A stretch of 12,136 nt of DNA from JANOGU01 sp964602115 (GCA_964602115.1 CAZRQN010000087.1:1-12136), one strand, 5' to 3'. Counted from the first letter of the stretch, positions 1 through 6,974 are shown. The notes: a model not told the origin generated them from the sequence alone. A program made the numbers and translations.

Positions 1-1
1 C

Positions 2-130
2 TGCGAAGTGAACCTCGATCCGCCGAACCCCGGGTCCGACGCATTCCACGCCGCCCTGGGCTTTGCCGAACTGGGGCGCGGCAGTCCCGTGCCCGGAAAG
101 ACGGTCCGCTACCTGATCCGGAACGTCTAG
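2..130 (+). CDS. GNAT-family N-acetyltransferase, C-terminal end (partial)
   Basis: Only the last 42 codons are present; the gene enters from the left edge and stops with TAG at 128-130. The reading frame that starts at base 2 gives a peptide with the run CEVNLDPPNPGSDAFH followed by ALGF and a final KTVRYLIRNV. The pattern N-x-x-N/P-x-S-x-x-F-x-x-x-L-G-F is the usual end of GNAT acetyltransferases, where it forms part of the acetyl-CoA fold, and this version resembles the small bacterial group of predicted acetyltransferases like COG3818. The acceptor substrate cannot be told from this fragment. The stop codon lies inside the palindrome CTAG (127-130), which also holds the stop of the convergent permease gene, so the two genes overlap by four bases with no intergenic terminator. 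Confidence 0.72.
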   Translation, partial: CEVNLDPPNPGSDAFHAALGFAELGRGSPVPGKTVRYLIRNV

Positions 131-927
131 CGCAGTCGGCCCATGGCAAAACCGACCGCGAGGCGGTTTCTCATCGCCACCATCAGCATCGCTCCCGGAA
201 GCAGGCCAAGGACGCTTGCAGCGGCCAGGAGCGCATAGTCGCCGACCAGGACGCCCCCGGCGCGGCTCATGATCCCCGCGATGGGCTTGGCCTGAACCGT
301 TGTCAGCGCATTCGCCATCAGGAACTCGATCCAGGAGAACATGAAGCAGAAGAAGGCTGCCACCGCCACGCCCGGGGCGATCTGCGGCAAGAGGATGCGG
401 CGGAAGAAGGCGGCCAGGGAATAGCCGTCCACCCGGGCGGCCTCGTCCATTTCGGCCGGAATGGCGGAGATGAAACCTTCGAGGATCCAGACCGCGATCG
501 GCAGGTTGAAGAATGTGTGCGCCAGCGCCACCGCGAGATGGGTGTCGATCATCCCCAGGTCGGCGAAGATCTGCACATAGGGCACCAGCAGGATCGGCGG
601 AGCCATCATGCGGAACATCAGGAACGAGAAGAACAGCAGCCTGTGCCCCCGGAACCTCCGCCGCGCCAGGGCATAGGCGGCAGGGATCGCCGCGCCGACG
701 CAGATGGTGACGTTCATCCCGACATAGATCAGCGCGTTGAGATAGCCCCAGATCCAGTCGCCCTGGGTCAGGATGGCGGCATAGTGCTCCAGCGTCGGCT
801 CGTGCGGGAACAGGGTCAGCGCGCCGGCGATCTCGCCGTTGCTCTTCAGGCTCATCGTCACCAGCCAATAGACCGGCATCAGCGCCAGGGCCGCGAAGAT
901 CACCGGGACAGGCGACGGGCGGTTCAT
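127..927 (-). CDS. Sugar-type ABC transporter permease, MalG/UgpE-like
   Basis: This 266-residue integral membrane protein would be one half of the membrane channel of a carbohydrate ABC importer. I chose the ATG at 927-925 because the protein then starts with a short polar end and a first membrane helix (about residues 8-27), and because it overlaps the stop of the upstream permease by ATGA. A longer open frame upstream is the shadow of that gene. The cytoplasmic EAA loop that docks on the ATPase is clear: EAARVDG at residues 162-168, followed by a FFRRILLPQ stretch. About six hydrophobic segments can be seen, as is usual for MalG-type subunits. Sugar, polyol or glycerol-phosphate substrates are possible; the sequence does not decide. 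No gene for the ATPase or the binding protein is present in the window. Confidence 0.9.
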   Translation of the reverse strand: MNRPSPVPVIFAALALMPVYWLVTMSLKSNGEIAGALTLFPHEPTLEHYAAILTQGDWIWGYLNALIYVGMNVTICVGAAIPAAYALARRRFRGHRLLFFSFLMFRMMAPPILLVPYVQIFADLGMIDTHLAVALAHTFFNLPIAVWILEGFISAIPAEMDEAARVDGYSLAAFFRRILLPQIAPGVAVAAFFCFMFSWIEFLMANALTTVQAKPIAGIMSRAGGVLVGDYALLAAASVLGLLPGAMLMVAMRNRLAVGFAMGRLR

Positions 928-1784
928 GCGGTGTCCTGCGACGGGACGAGTACCTTGAAGAACGCCCAGCAAACGGCGGCGGCGGCGAAGAACCAGATCA
1001 CGGACATCGCCGCGCCCTCGCCCAGGTCGAACTGGATCAGTGCAGTCTGGACGAGTTCTGTGGACAGGAAGGTCGTGGCCACGTCCGGTCCGCCCCGGGT
1101 GACGACATAGGCCTCGGTGTAGATCATGAAACTGTCCATTGCCCGAAGGAGTGCGGCGATGAGCAGCACCTGCCGCAGGCGTGGAAGCTGGACATGGCGG
1201 AAGACAGCGAAGCCGGATGCGCCGTCGATGCGTGCCGCCTGGTAATGGGCAGCAGGAATTGCCTGAAGCCCGGCATAGCACAGCAGGACCACGAGCCCGG
1301 TCCAGTGCCAGGCGTCCATCAGGAGCAGAACGGCCCAGGTCCAGCCCGCGCTGTTGAGATCAATGCTCATGCCCGCCGTCGAGGCGATTGCGGTGAGGAT
1401 CCCGGTCCCCGGCAGGACCATGACCTTCCACAGGTAGCCGACCACCAGCAGCGGCGCGAGCAGGGGCAGGGCGAAGGCCAGAAGGCAGGCCGAGGCCAAC
1501 AAGCCGCGCGACGGAAGTTTCAGCGCAATCCAGAGGCCCAGCGGCACCTGAACCGTCAGCGCCAGGGCCGTGAACAACGCGCTGCGCCCGACGGCCCCCC
1601 AGAAGTCCGGCGACCCCAGGACAGCACGGAACCAGTCCAGCCCGACCCAGACGAAACTGTTGCCGGCAAAGCTGTCGTGCAACGCATAGAAGAACACGAA
1701 GGCCAGCGGCACGACCCCGACCAGCAGCATCAGCAACAGCGCCGGCGCCATCAGCAGCAGCGCCACGGATGTCCGGTCGATCAC
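924..1784 (-). CDS. Sugar-type ABC transporter permease, MalF/UgpA-like
   Basis: This 286-residue membrane protein is the first permease of the pair and the partner of the one that overlaps its 3' end. The start is a GTG at 1784-1782, supported by a perfect AGGAGG seven bases upstream. The first helix lies at about residues 7-32, then a periplasmic part with a Trp- and Phe-rich segment (about 45-62), then further hydrophobic segments. The EAA-type loop for ATPase docking reads QAARIDGAS at residues 182-190 with a following HVQLP. The gene is the first of a leftward two-gene unit, facing away from trpA across a 134-base gap that holds a palindrome. A typical operon of this class would place the binding protein immediately before it; here that position is taken by trpA on the other strand, so the remaining parts must be encoded elsewhere. 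Confidence 0.9.
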   Translation of the reverse strand: MIDRTSVALLLMAPALLLMLLVGVVPLAFVFFYALHDSFAGNSFVWVGLDWFRAVLGSPDFWGAVGRSALFTALALTVQVPLGLWIALKLPSRGLLASACLLAFALPLLAPLLVVGYLWKVMVLPGTGILTAIASTAGMSIDLNSAGWTWAVLLLMDAWHWTGLVVLLCYAGLQAIPAAHYQAARIDGASGFAVFRHVQLPRLRQVLLIAALLRAMDSFMIYTEAYVVTRGGPDVATTFLSTELVQTALIQFDLGEGAAMSVIWFFAAAAVCWAFFKVLVPSQDTA

Positions 1785-1791
1785 CGTACCC

Positions 1792-1797
1792 CCTCCT
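1792..1797 (-). promoter_or_regulatory. Ribosome binding site fixing a GTG start
   Basis: The minus strand reads AGGAGG here, seven bases before GTG at 1784-1782. No ATG is available nearby, so this site decides the start of the first permease. Confidence 0.8.
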
Positions 1798-1833
1798 TCC
1801 CCGCCACGGCGGCGGAGAGGGGCAGGCTAGGGC

Positions 1834-1852
1834 TTGCAGGCGTCACCTGCAA
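1834..1852. promoter_or_regulatory. Perfect 7-bp inverted repeat between divergent genes (candidate operator)
   Basis: TTGCAGG (1834-1840) and CCTGCAA (1846-1852) are exact reverse complements around the spacer CGTCA. The site lies in the 134-base gap between the leftward permease pair and rightward trpA, where promoters for both must lie. A dimeric regulator such as a LacI- or GntR-type sugar repressor could bind it, but no such regulator is encoded nearby. It could also form a small RNA hairpin in a leader. Role is inferred from position and symmetry only. Confidence 0.4.
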
Positions 1853-1918
1853 CGCCGGCCCCCATTGCCTTTCGCCCCCGTTTCCCGCACATCGCCGGAC
1901 GGAACGGGGGAGGCGGAA

Positions 1919-2710
1919 ATGACCCGGATCGACGATACGTTCGCGCGGCTGAAGACGCAGGGGCGCAAGGCCTTCGTCGCCTATATCATGGCCGGGGATC
2001 CTGACGTGGCCACGTCGCTTGCGGTGATGAAGGGTCTGCCCGGTGCCGGGGTGGATGTCATCGAGCTTGGCCTGCCCTTCACCGATCCGATGGCCGATGG
2101 CCCGACGATCCAGCGCGCCGGCCAGCGGGCGCTGGACGGCGGCATGACCTTGGACCGGACCCTGCAGATGGTGCGCGACTTCCGCACCGGCGATGCGACG
2201 ACCCCGATCGTGCTGATGGGCTACTACAATCCGATCTATTCCCGGGGCGTCGAGCGGTTCCTGGGCGAGGCGGTGGCGGCGGGAATCGACGGGCTGATCG
2301 TCGTGGATCTGCCCCCGGAGGAAGACGCCGAGCTGTGCCTGCCGGCTCAGGCGGCCGGGCTGAACTTCATCCGCCTCGCCACGCCCACGACCGATGACCG
2401 GCGCCTGCCCACGGTGCTGCGCAATACGTCCGGCTTCGTCTATTACGTCTCGATCACCGGGATCACCGGCGCCGGCGCGGCCCAGGCAGCAGAAGTCGGG
2501 CCGGAGGTCGCGCGGATCAAGCGTGCGACGGATCTGCCGCTGGTGGTGGGCTTCGGCATCAACACGCCCGGGTCGGCACGGTCCATCGCCTCGGTTGCGG
2601 ATGGCTGCGTGGTGGGCTCGGCCATCGTCAAGCTGATCGGCGAGGGGCAAAGCCCGGCGGACGTCCTGGCCTTCGTTGCAACGCTGGCCGAGGGCGCGCA
2701 CGCGGCCTGA
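1919..2710 (+). CDS. trpA: Tryptophan synthase alpha subunit
   Basis: TrpA splits indole-3-glycerol phosphate into indole and glyceraldehyde 3-phosphate in the last step of tryptophan synthesis, and passes indole to TrpB through a tunnel in the cytoplasmic alpha2-beta2 complex. The 263-residue product has the normal family length. The two catalytic acids are at the standard places: Glu49 in VIELGLPFTDP and Asp60 in DPMADGP. The loop-6 threonine is Thr183 in SITGITGAG, and the phosphate-binding GFGIN follows further on. The ATG at 1919 is preceded by GGGAGG (1908-1913). A longer frame upstream has no support. No trpB, trpF or other tryptophan gene is in the window, so the subunit is encoded apart from its partner, unless they lie outside on another locus. 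It is divergent from the permease pair and followed by two small hairpins before the next gene. Confidence 0.97.
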   Translation: MTRIDDTFARLKTQGRKAFVAYIMAGDPDVATSLAVMKGLPGAGVDVIELGLPFTDPMADGPTIQRAGQRALDGGMTLDRTLQMVRDFRTGDATTPIVLMGYYNPIYSRGVERFLGEAVAAGIDGLIVVDLPPEEDAELCLPAQAAGLNFIRLATPTTDDRRLPTVLRNTSGFVYYVSITGITGAGAAQAAEVGPEVARIKRATDLPLVVGFGINTPGSARSIASVADGCVVGSAIVKLIGEGQSPADVLAFVATLAEGAHAA

Positions 2711-2722
2711 CGCGTCAAAGCC

Positions 2723-2760
2723 CCTTGCCCCCAAGGCGCCGTCCGAAGCAGTCTGCTTCG
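2723..2760 (+). terminator. Two consecutive small hairpins after trpA (weak terminator or leader structure)
   Basis: The first hairpin pairs CCTTG (2723-2727) with CAAGG (2732-2736) over a four-base loop. The second pairs CGAAGCA (2744-2750) with TGCTTCG (2754-2760) over a three-base loop. Neither is followed by a T run, so intrinsic termination is doubtful. The second ends six bases before the ribosome site of the TMEM175-like gene and could affect its translation instead. Confidence 0.4.
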
Positions 2761-2765
2761 CAAAT

Positions 2766-2772
2766 GGGGGAG
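2766..2772 (+). promoter_or_regulatory. Ribosome binding site favouring a GTG start
   Basis: GGGGGAG sits six bases before GTG at 2779. It overlaps the last base of an alternative ATG at 2764, which has no good ribosome site of its own. This argues for the GTG as the start of the TMEM175-like channel gene. Confidence 0.65.
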
Positions 2773-2778
2773 CTTGCT

Positions 2779-3342
2779 GTGACAAAAGGACGGATCGAGG
2801 CCTTTTCCGACGGCGTGATCGCCATCATCATCACCATCATGGTGCTGGAACTGAAGGTGCCGCATGGGCACGACCTTGCGGCGTTGCAGCCGCTGCTGCC
2901 GGTCTTCCTCTGCTATGTGCTGAGCTTCGCCAATGTCGGCATCTACTGGAACAATCACCACCACCTGTTTCACGCGGTGAAGCATGTCGGCGGCTGGGTC
3001 CTGTGGGCGAACCTTCACCTCCTTTTCTGGCTGTCGCTGATGCCCTTCGCCACCGCCTTCCTCGGCGAGAACGGGGTGACGCAGGGAACTGTGCTGGTCT
3101 ATTGCCTGGATCTCTGGGGATGTGCCCTGGCCTATTTCCTGCTCGAAGCAGCGCTGCTCATGCAGCATGGACACAAAAGCGATTTCGCGGCGCAGCTCAA
3201 GCGCGGGACAAAGGATCGCCTGTCTCTCCTCCTCTACATCGTGGCGATTGCCGCCACATTCTGGTGGCCCCCGCTGTCTCTGGCCCTGGTGGCGCTGGTG
3301 GCGGCGATGTGGATTGTCCCTGACCGGCGCTTCGTCGAATGA
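2779..3342 (+). CDS. TMEM175-family (DUF1211) potassium channel
   Basis: The 187-residue product begins TKGRIEAFSDGVIAI after the start residue and carries the family signature R-x-x-x-F-S-D-G (residues 5-12) at the head of a helix ending TIMVLEL. In known bacterial TMEM175 proteins this first helix lines a potassium-selective pore, four subunits with six helices each forming the channel. Six hydrophobic segments are visible, together with the typical IYWNNHHHLFH stretch after the second helix. This is the usual length for the bacterial single-repeat form. I prefer GTG 2779 (good ribosome site, family-like N terminus) over ATG 2764, which would add five residues. Its TGA overlaps the ATG of the next gene (ATGA, 3339-3342), so translation of the channel and the lactate-type dehydrogenase is probably coupled. 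Whether ion selectivity is for potassium or protons is not shown by the sequence. Confidence 0.88.
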   Translation: MTKGRIEAFSDGVIAIIITIMVLELKVPHGHDLAALQPLLPVFLCYVLSFANVGIYWNNHHHLFHAVKHVGGWVLWANLHLLFWLSLMPFATAFLGENGVTQGTVLVYCLDLWGCALAYFLLEAALLMQHGHKSDFAAQLKRGTKDRLSLLLYIVAIAATFWWPPLSLALVALVAAMWIVPDRRFVE

Positions 3343-4523
3343 GCAGCGCATCGCCGGGCGCGATCACCTGCATCGACGATCTCAAAGTCCTGCACCGCCG
3401 TCGGGTGCCGCGCATGTTCTGGGATTACTGCGAGAGCGGCAGCTACACCGAGCAGACCTTTCGCGAGAACACCACCGATTTCGCCCGGATCCGGCTGCGG
3501 CAGCGGGTGGCGCGGGATCTGTCGGACCGCGAACTTTCGGGCCAGATGATCGGCCAGCCGGTAGCCATGCCGGTGGCACTGGCGCCGGTGGGCTCGGCGG
3601 GCATGCAGCATCCCGACGGCGAGATCCACGCCGCGCGGGCGGCGGCGGCCTTCGGGGTGCCGTTCACGCTGTCCACCATGTCGATCTGTTCGATCGAGGA
3701 TGTCGCGGCCGCCTCGCCGGCGCCGTTCTGGTTCCAGCTCTATGTCATGCGCGACGAGGATTTCGTCGATGCGGCCATCGAACGGGCAAGGAAGGCCCGA
3801 TGCTCGGCGCTGGTACTGACCCTCGACCTGCAGATCCTCGGACAGCGGCACAAGGATCTGAAGAACGGCCTGACCTCGCCGCCGCGCCTGACGCTGCCCA
3901 ATATCCTCAACATGATGACCAAGCCGCGCTGGTCGCTGGGCATGCTGGCCACCCCGCGCCGCCAGTTCCGCAACGTCGTCGGCCATGTGAAGGGCGTGAC
4001 CAAGCTTGCCGATCTCAACGCCTGGGCCAATGAGCAGTTCGACCTGAAGCTTGACTGGTCGAAAGTGGCCCGCATCCGCGACCGGTGGGGCGGAAAGCTT
4101 GTCCTCAAGGGCGTTCTGGATGCCGAGGACGCGCGGATGGCGGTCGATGCCGGGGCGGATGCGGTGGTGGTCTCCAACCACGGCGGGCGGCAGCTCGACG
4201 GGGCGCTGTCTTCGATCCGGGTCCTGCCGCAGATCGTCCGCGCCGTGGGGGACCGCACCGAGGTCTGGCTCGACAGCGGCATCCGCTCCGGTCAGGACGT
4301 GCTGAAGGCGCTGGCGCTCGGGGCCAGGGGCACAATGATCGGCCGCGCCTATATCCACGGCCTGGCCGCCTTGGGCCAGGCCGGGGTGACCAAGGCGCTG
4401 GACATCATCCACCGCGAACTCGACATCACCATGGCGCTCTGCGGCGAGCGGCGGGTCCGGGACCTCGGGCGCCAGAATCTGCTGGTTCCGGCGGATTTCG
4501 AGGGCGACTGGGCGGAGAACTGA
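3339..4523 (+). CDS. lldD: FMN-dependent alpha-hydroxy-acid dehydrogenase, probable L-lactate dehydrogenase
   Basis: Enzymes of this family oxidise an L-2-hydroxy acid to the 2-oxo acid with FMN and, for LldD, pass the electrons to the membrane quinone pool. The 394-residue product matches the length of LldD (about 390-400). Visible marks are an N-terminal RRRVPRMFWDYCESG segment, the ALAPVG substrate/FMN loop, FWFQLYV, the TLDLQILGQRHKDLKNG stretch, and the active-site block SNHGGRQLDGA with the catalytic His281 and Arg284. A C-terminal GTMIGRAYIHGLAALGQAG FMN-phosphate region follows. The gene starts on the ATG that overlaps the TMEM175 stop. Lactate is the most likely substrate, but glycolate, mandelate or other hydroxy acids are alternatives in the same fold. 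No lactate permease or lldR-type regulator is adjacent. Confidence 0.88.
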   Translation: MSSASPGAITCIDDLKVLHRRRVPRMFWDYCESGSYTEQTFRENTTDFARIRLRQRVARDLSDRELSGQMIGQPVAMPVALAPVGSAGMQHPDGEIHAARAAAAFGVPFTLSTMSICSIEDVAAASPAPFWFQLYVMRDEDFVDAAIERARKARCSALVLTLDLQILGQRHKDLKNGLTSPPRLTLPNILNMMTKPRWSLGMLATPRRQFRNVVGHVKGVTKLADLNAWANEQFDLKLDWSKVARIRDRWGGKLVLKGVLDAEDARMAVDAGADAVVVSNHGGRQLDGALSSIRVLPQIVRAVGDRTEVWLDSGIRSGQDVLKALALGARGTMIGRAYIHGLAALGQAGVTKALDIIHRELDITMALCGERRVRDLGRQNLLVPADFEGDWAEN

Positions 4524-4605
4524 GCCGACGCCGGGTGCGTCACACGGTGGGACGCCAAAAAACTTCCGTGATTTCAAATAATTGACTGATTCTATTCGGG
4601 GTTTG
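4524..4605. other. AT-rich gap between convergent genes
   Basis: Between the lldD-like stop and the MFS stop lie 82 bases. The first part can fold as GACGC/GCGTC (4527-4531 with 4537-4541) or GCGTC/GACGC (4537-4541 with 4551-4555), the latter followed by CAAAAAA; neither has a T run on the plus strand, so a terminator is possible but weak. The second part is strikingly AT-rich: by my count 22 of 60 bases (4551-4610) are G or C. It includes TTGACT (4582-4587), which resembles a -35 box pointing right, antisense to the MFS gene, with only a poor -10 match (GTTAAG, 4605-4610). Confidence 0.45.
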
Positions 4606-5766
4606 TTAAGGTCTCGGATCTTCCTGACCGACCGCACGCCGGGTGAAGGCGCGGCCAAGCAGCACCACGCCAAACAGGAGCAGCGCGGCAAAGGCGAAGG
4701 ACATCCGCAGGCCGAACGTGCCGGCGATCAGACCCAGTGTCGGCGGGCCGATGAAATAACCGAAGTAGCCCAGCAGCGTGGCGCGGGCGACGGCCCGGGC
4801 GCGGGCCTCCGGCGCGGCGGTGCGCCCAACCAGCGACAGCGCCGTGGGTGCGAGCACGGAGGCGCCCGCACCCAGGACGATGAACCCGGCATAGGCGACG
4901 GCGGGTGTCGGGGCGGCGGCGACGATCAGCGCACCGGCGGCGCCGACCCCCGCGCCGCCGATCAGGAAGGGCAGGGCCCCGAAACGCGCGACGAGCCCCT
5001 GCCCCGCCAGGCGCGCAAGCCCCATGGTGATGGCCAGCGCCGCAGGCCCCGAGGCGCCTGCGGCGGGCGTGCCGCCCAGCGTCTTCTCGACATGCAGCGC
5101 CGACCAGCTTTCGGCAGCATTTTCGGTCATGAAGGCGATGAGCACGATGGCGCCGCCGATCACCGGCAGGATACCGAGCGCTCCGGTGCCGGCCGCAGGA
5201 CGCGACAGGCCGGTGATCCGGCCGTCGCGTTCGACGGTGGCTGCGGCAAGGACAAGGGCCATCGCCGCCATCGCCACCATGTAGAGGCCCGGCGGATGGC
5301 CGGCCGCTCGCCACAGGCCGGTGGCGACGGCGCCGCCGGCATAGCCGAAGGAATAGACCGCATGGCAGAGGCTCATCAGATGCAGGCCGCGCCGGTTTTC
5401 GATCTCCGCCACCCGGGCGTTCATCAGGATGTCCGTCACCCCGGTGGCGCCGCCGCAAAGCGCGGTGGCGAGGAAGAAGGCGGCGGCCGAGGCACCAGCC
5501 TGACCCGGAAGGGCGAAGGCGAGCGCCATCGCGCCGGCCGCGAGGGGCAGGGCCGCCCGACCCAAGGCGGCGCCGGCGGCGGGTGCCGCGAGCATGGTGA
5601 GCACGGCCGCGACAGGCGCCCCGAGCATCAGGAAGCCGAAGGCCGCCTCGTCCGCGCCCAGCATGGCCATCAGGTCCGGCACTGCGGCGGCGAAGGTTCC
5701 CCAGCAGGCCCCCATCGCCGCGAAGGCGCCGAGAGGCGCGCGGGCGGCGGAAAGGGCGGGGCGCAT
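4606..5766 (-). CDS. MFS transporter, YbjJ-like
   Basis: The 386-residue product is a long chain of Ala/Gly/Leu-rich membrane helices, about twelve, as in the major facilitator superfamily. It begins with a helix ending GACWGTFAAAVPDLM and has a charged ILMNARVAEIENRRG segment followed by MSLCHAVYSFGYAGG, a layout I associate with the YbjJ-like branch. A central cytoplasmic loop near residues 185-200 separates the two halves. The substrate is unknown. Start ATG at 5766-5764 is chosen because it precedes the first helix directly; the ribosome site before it is poor. It is divergent from a LysR gene across 144 bases, a common arrangement in which the LysR protein controls the transporter. The opposite strand stays open over the whole gene, which is a composition effect. 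Confidence 0.88.
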   Translation of the reverse strand: MRPALSAARAPLGAFAAMGACWGTFAAAVPDLMAMLGADEAAFGFLMLGAPVAAVLTMLAAPAAGAALGRAALPLAAGAMALAFALPGQAGASAAAFFLATALCGGATGVTDILMNARVAEIENRRGLHLMSLCHAVYSFGYAGGAVATGLWRAAGHPPGLYMVAMAAMALVLAAATVERDGRITGLSRPAAGTGALGILPVIGGAIVLIAFMTENAAESWSALHVEKTLGGTPAAGASGPAALAITMGLARLAGQGLVARFGALPFLIGGAGVGAAGALIVAAAPTPAVAYAGFIVLGAGASVLAPTALSLVGRTAAPEARARAVARATLLGYFGYFIGPPTLGLIAGTFGLRMSFAFAALLLFGVVLLGRAFTRRAVGQEDPRP

Positions 5767-5910
5767 GGGAGATGTTCCGGGCTGGAGCTGAGGCGAGAGC
5801 TAGACGCACCGCAGCGCGAGGTAAAGCCCGGGCGCTCACGCAGCCGGGAGGGGATCTTGCGGCGGCGGGGTTTCGCGTCCTTGATGCGCGCGCTGGCGTG
5901 GAGGTTGCGC
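5767..5910. promoter_or_regulatory. Divergent promoter region of the MFS/LysR pair
   Basis: These 144 bases separate two divergent starts and must hold both promoters and, if the usual pattern applies, the LysR binding site. I see no convincing -35/-10 pair and no clear T-N11-A dyad. The only firm signal is GGAGG (5900-5904) six bases before the LysR ATG. Role is inferred from gene arrangement. Confidence 0.45.
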
Positions 5911-6792
5911 ATGGACGACTGGGACGAGATCCGCACTGCCTTTGAAGTGGCCCGCCAGGGGACGGTTTCCGGCGCCGCGACGGTTCTGGGCGTGCACCAT
6001 GCCACGGTGATCCGGCATGTCGATGCACTGGAACGGCGGCTTGGCGCCCGGCTCTTCCACCGCCATGCAAGGGGCTATGCGCCCACCGAGGCCGGCAAGG
6101 ACCTTCTCGGGGTCGCCCAGGCGACCGAGGAACAACTCGCGCAGCTCCGCAACCGCATAAAGGGGCAGGGCGAGACGGTCTCGGGCGAACTGGTGGTGAC
6201 GTCGGTGGCCGGGATGTCGCGACTGCTCGTGCCGGTGATGACCGCCTTCCAGCTGGCGCATCCCGGTCTGACGCTGCGCTATCTGACCGACATGCGGCTT
6301 TTCCGCCTCGACTATGGCGAGGCCCATGTGGCGGTCCGCGCCGGCAATCCGCCGGCCGAGCCCGACAACGTGGTCCAGCCCTTCATCACCATGCGCACCG
6401 GCCTTTACGCCAGCCGCGCCTATGTGGCGGCGATGGGCCAGCCACGGGGACCGGAGGATTTCGCCCGGCATCGCTTTCTCGGCGCCGATGATGCATCGAG
6501 CCGCGCGCCCTTTCATCAATGGCTGCGTGCGACGGTTCCGGCCTCGACGGTGGTGTTCCGCTATACGGAACTGGCCGCCGCTGCTTTCGCCCTGAGGGCC
6601 GGGGCCGGGATCGGGTTCATTCCCGTCTTCGAGGCGGCCGCCGACCCGGACCTGGTGGAGATCATGCCGCCGCAGCCGGAATGGACCACGCCGCTGTGGC
6701 TGGTCACCCATGTGGATCTTCACCGCACGCTGAAGGTGCAGAGCTTCCTCGCAGCGCTCAAGACGGCTGCCGGAAGCTGGGCCACGCTCTAG
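5911..6792 (+). CDS. LysR-family transcriptional regulator
   Basis: The 293-residue product has an N-terminal winged helix-turn-helix (about residues 3-62). It includes GTVSGAATVLGVHHATVIRH (17-36) and DALERRLGARLFHR, followed by the usual TEAGKDLL and a linker helix. A substrate-binding domain of the periplasmic-binding-protein type follows (about residues 90-290), with the start GELVVTSVAGM and the segment FALRAGAGIGFIPVF near the C terminus. The effector is unknown. ATG 5911 is chosen for its ribosome site and family-like start; ATG 5884 would add nine residues and has a weaker site. The gene is divergent from the MFS gene, its likely target, and LysR proteins commonly also repress themselves. 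It is followed by a 6-bp hairpin directly after the stop. Confidence 0.93.
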   Translation: MDDWDEIRTAFEVARQGTVSGAATVLGVHHATVIRHVDALERRLGARLFHRHARGYAPTEAGKDLLGVAQATEEQLAQLRNRIKGQGETVSGELVVTSVAGMSRLLVPVMTAFQLAHPGLTLRYLTDMRLFRLDYGEAHVAVRAGNPPAEPDNVVQPFITMRTGLYASRAYVAAMGQPRGPEDFARHRFLGADDASSRAPFHQWLRATVPASTVVFRYTELAAAAFALRAGAGIGFIPVFEAAADPDLVEIMPPQPEWTTPLWLVTHVDLHRTLKVQSFLAALKTAAGSWATL

Positions 6793-6795
6793 GCT

Positions 6796-6815
6796 CGGCG
6801 CCGCGCCTTGCGCCG
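6796..6815 (+). terminator. GC-rich hairpin directly after the LysR stop
   Basis: CGGCGC (6796-6801) pairs with GCGCCG (6810-6815) over an eight-base loop, starting four bases after the stop codon. No T run follows, so it may only weakly end transcription or protect the 3' end. Confidence 0.3.
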
Positions 6816-6974
6816 GGGTGCCTTTGCCGCCCGGGGGGCAGGAACACCGGCTGGCGCTTTCCAAGACGGGTTGTGCGGTCGCGGTGGCCCTGCGACAGTG
6901 CACCCCGAATTGGGGCCGGATACGGGTGACCGGCGACGCAGGCCACGCCCGTGATATGGTCCGGTCAGCACGCC

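Noticed and set aside
928..1281. N-terminal extension of the second permease by 118 residues
   Set aside because: The extra part is the shadow of the overlapping first permease gene, is Arg/Pro-rich, and lacks membrane-protein character. ATG 927 gives the normal family length.
1781..2785. Minus-strand open frame of over 300 codons opposite trpA
   Set aside because: It is a shadow of trpA, which has full catalytic motifs; the antisense product resembles nothing.
4582..5910. A very long plus-strand open frame that runs antisense through the MFS gene and in frame into the LysR gene
   Set aside because: The translation is rich in Gly, Arg, Ala and Gln with no family features, and the real LysR start with its ribosome site lies at 5911. 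Open antisense frames are expected at this G+C content.
6926..6960. Promoter GTGACC with TGATAT before the channel gene
   Set aside because: The spacing of about 20 bases is too long and both boxes match poorly; I could not support it.
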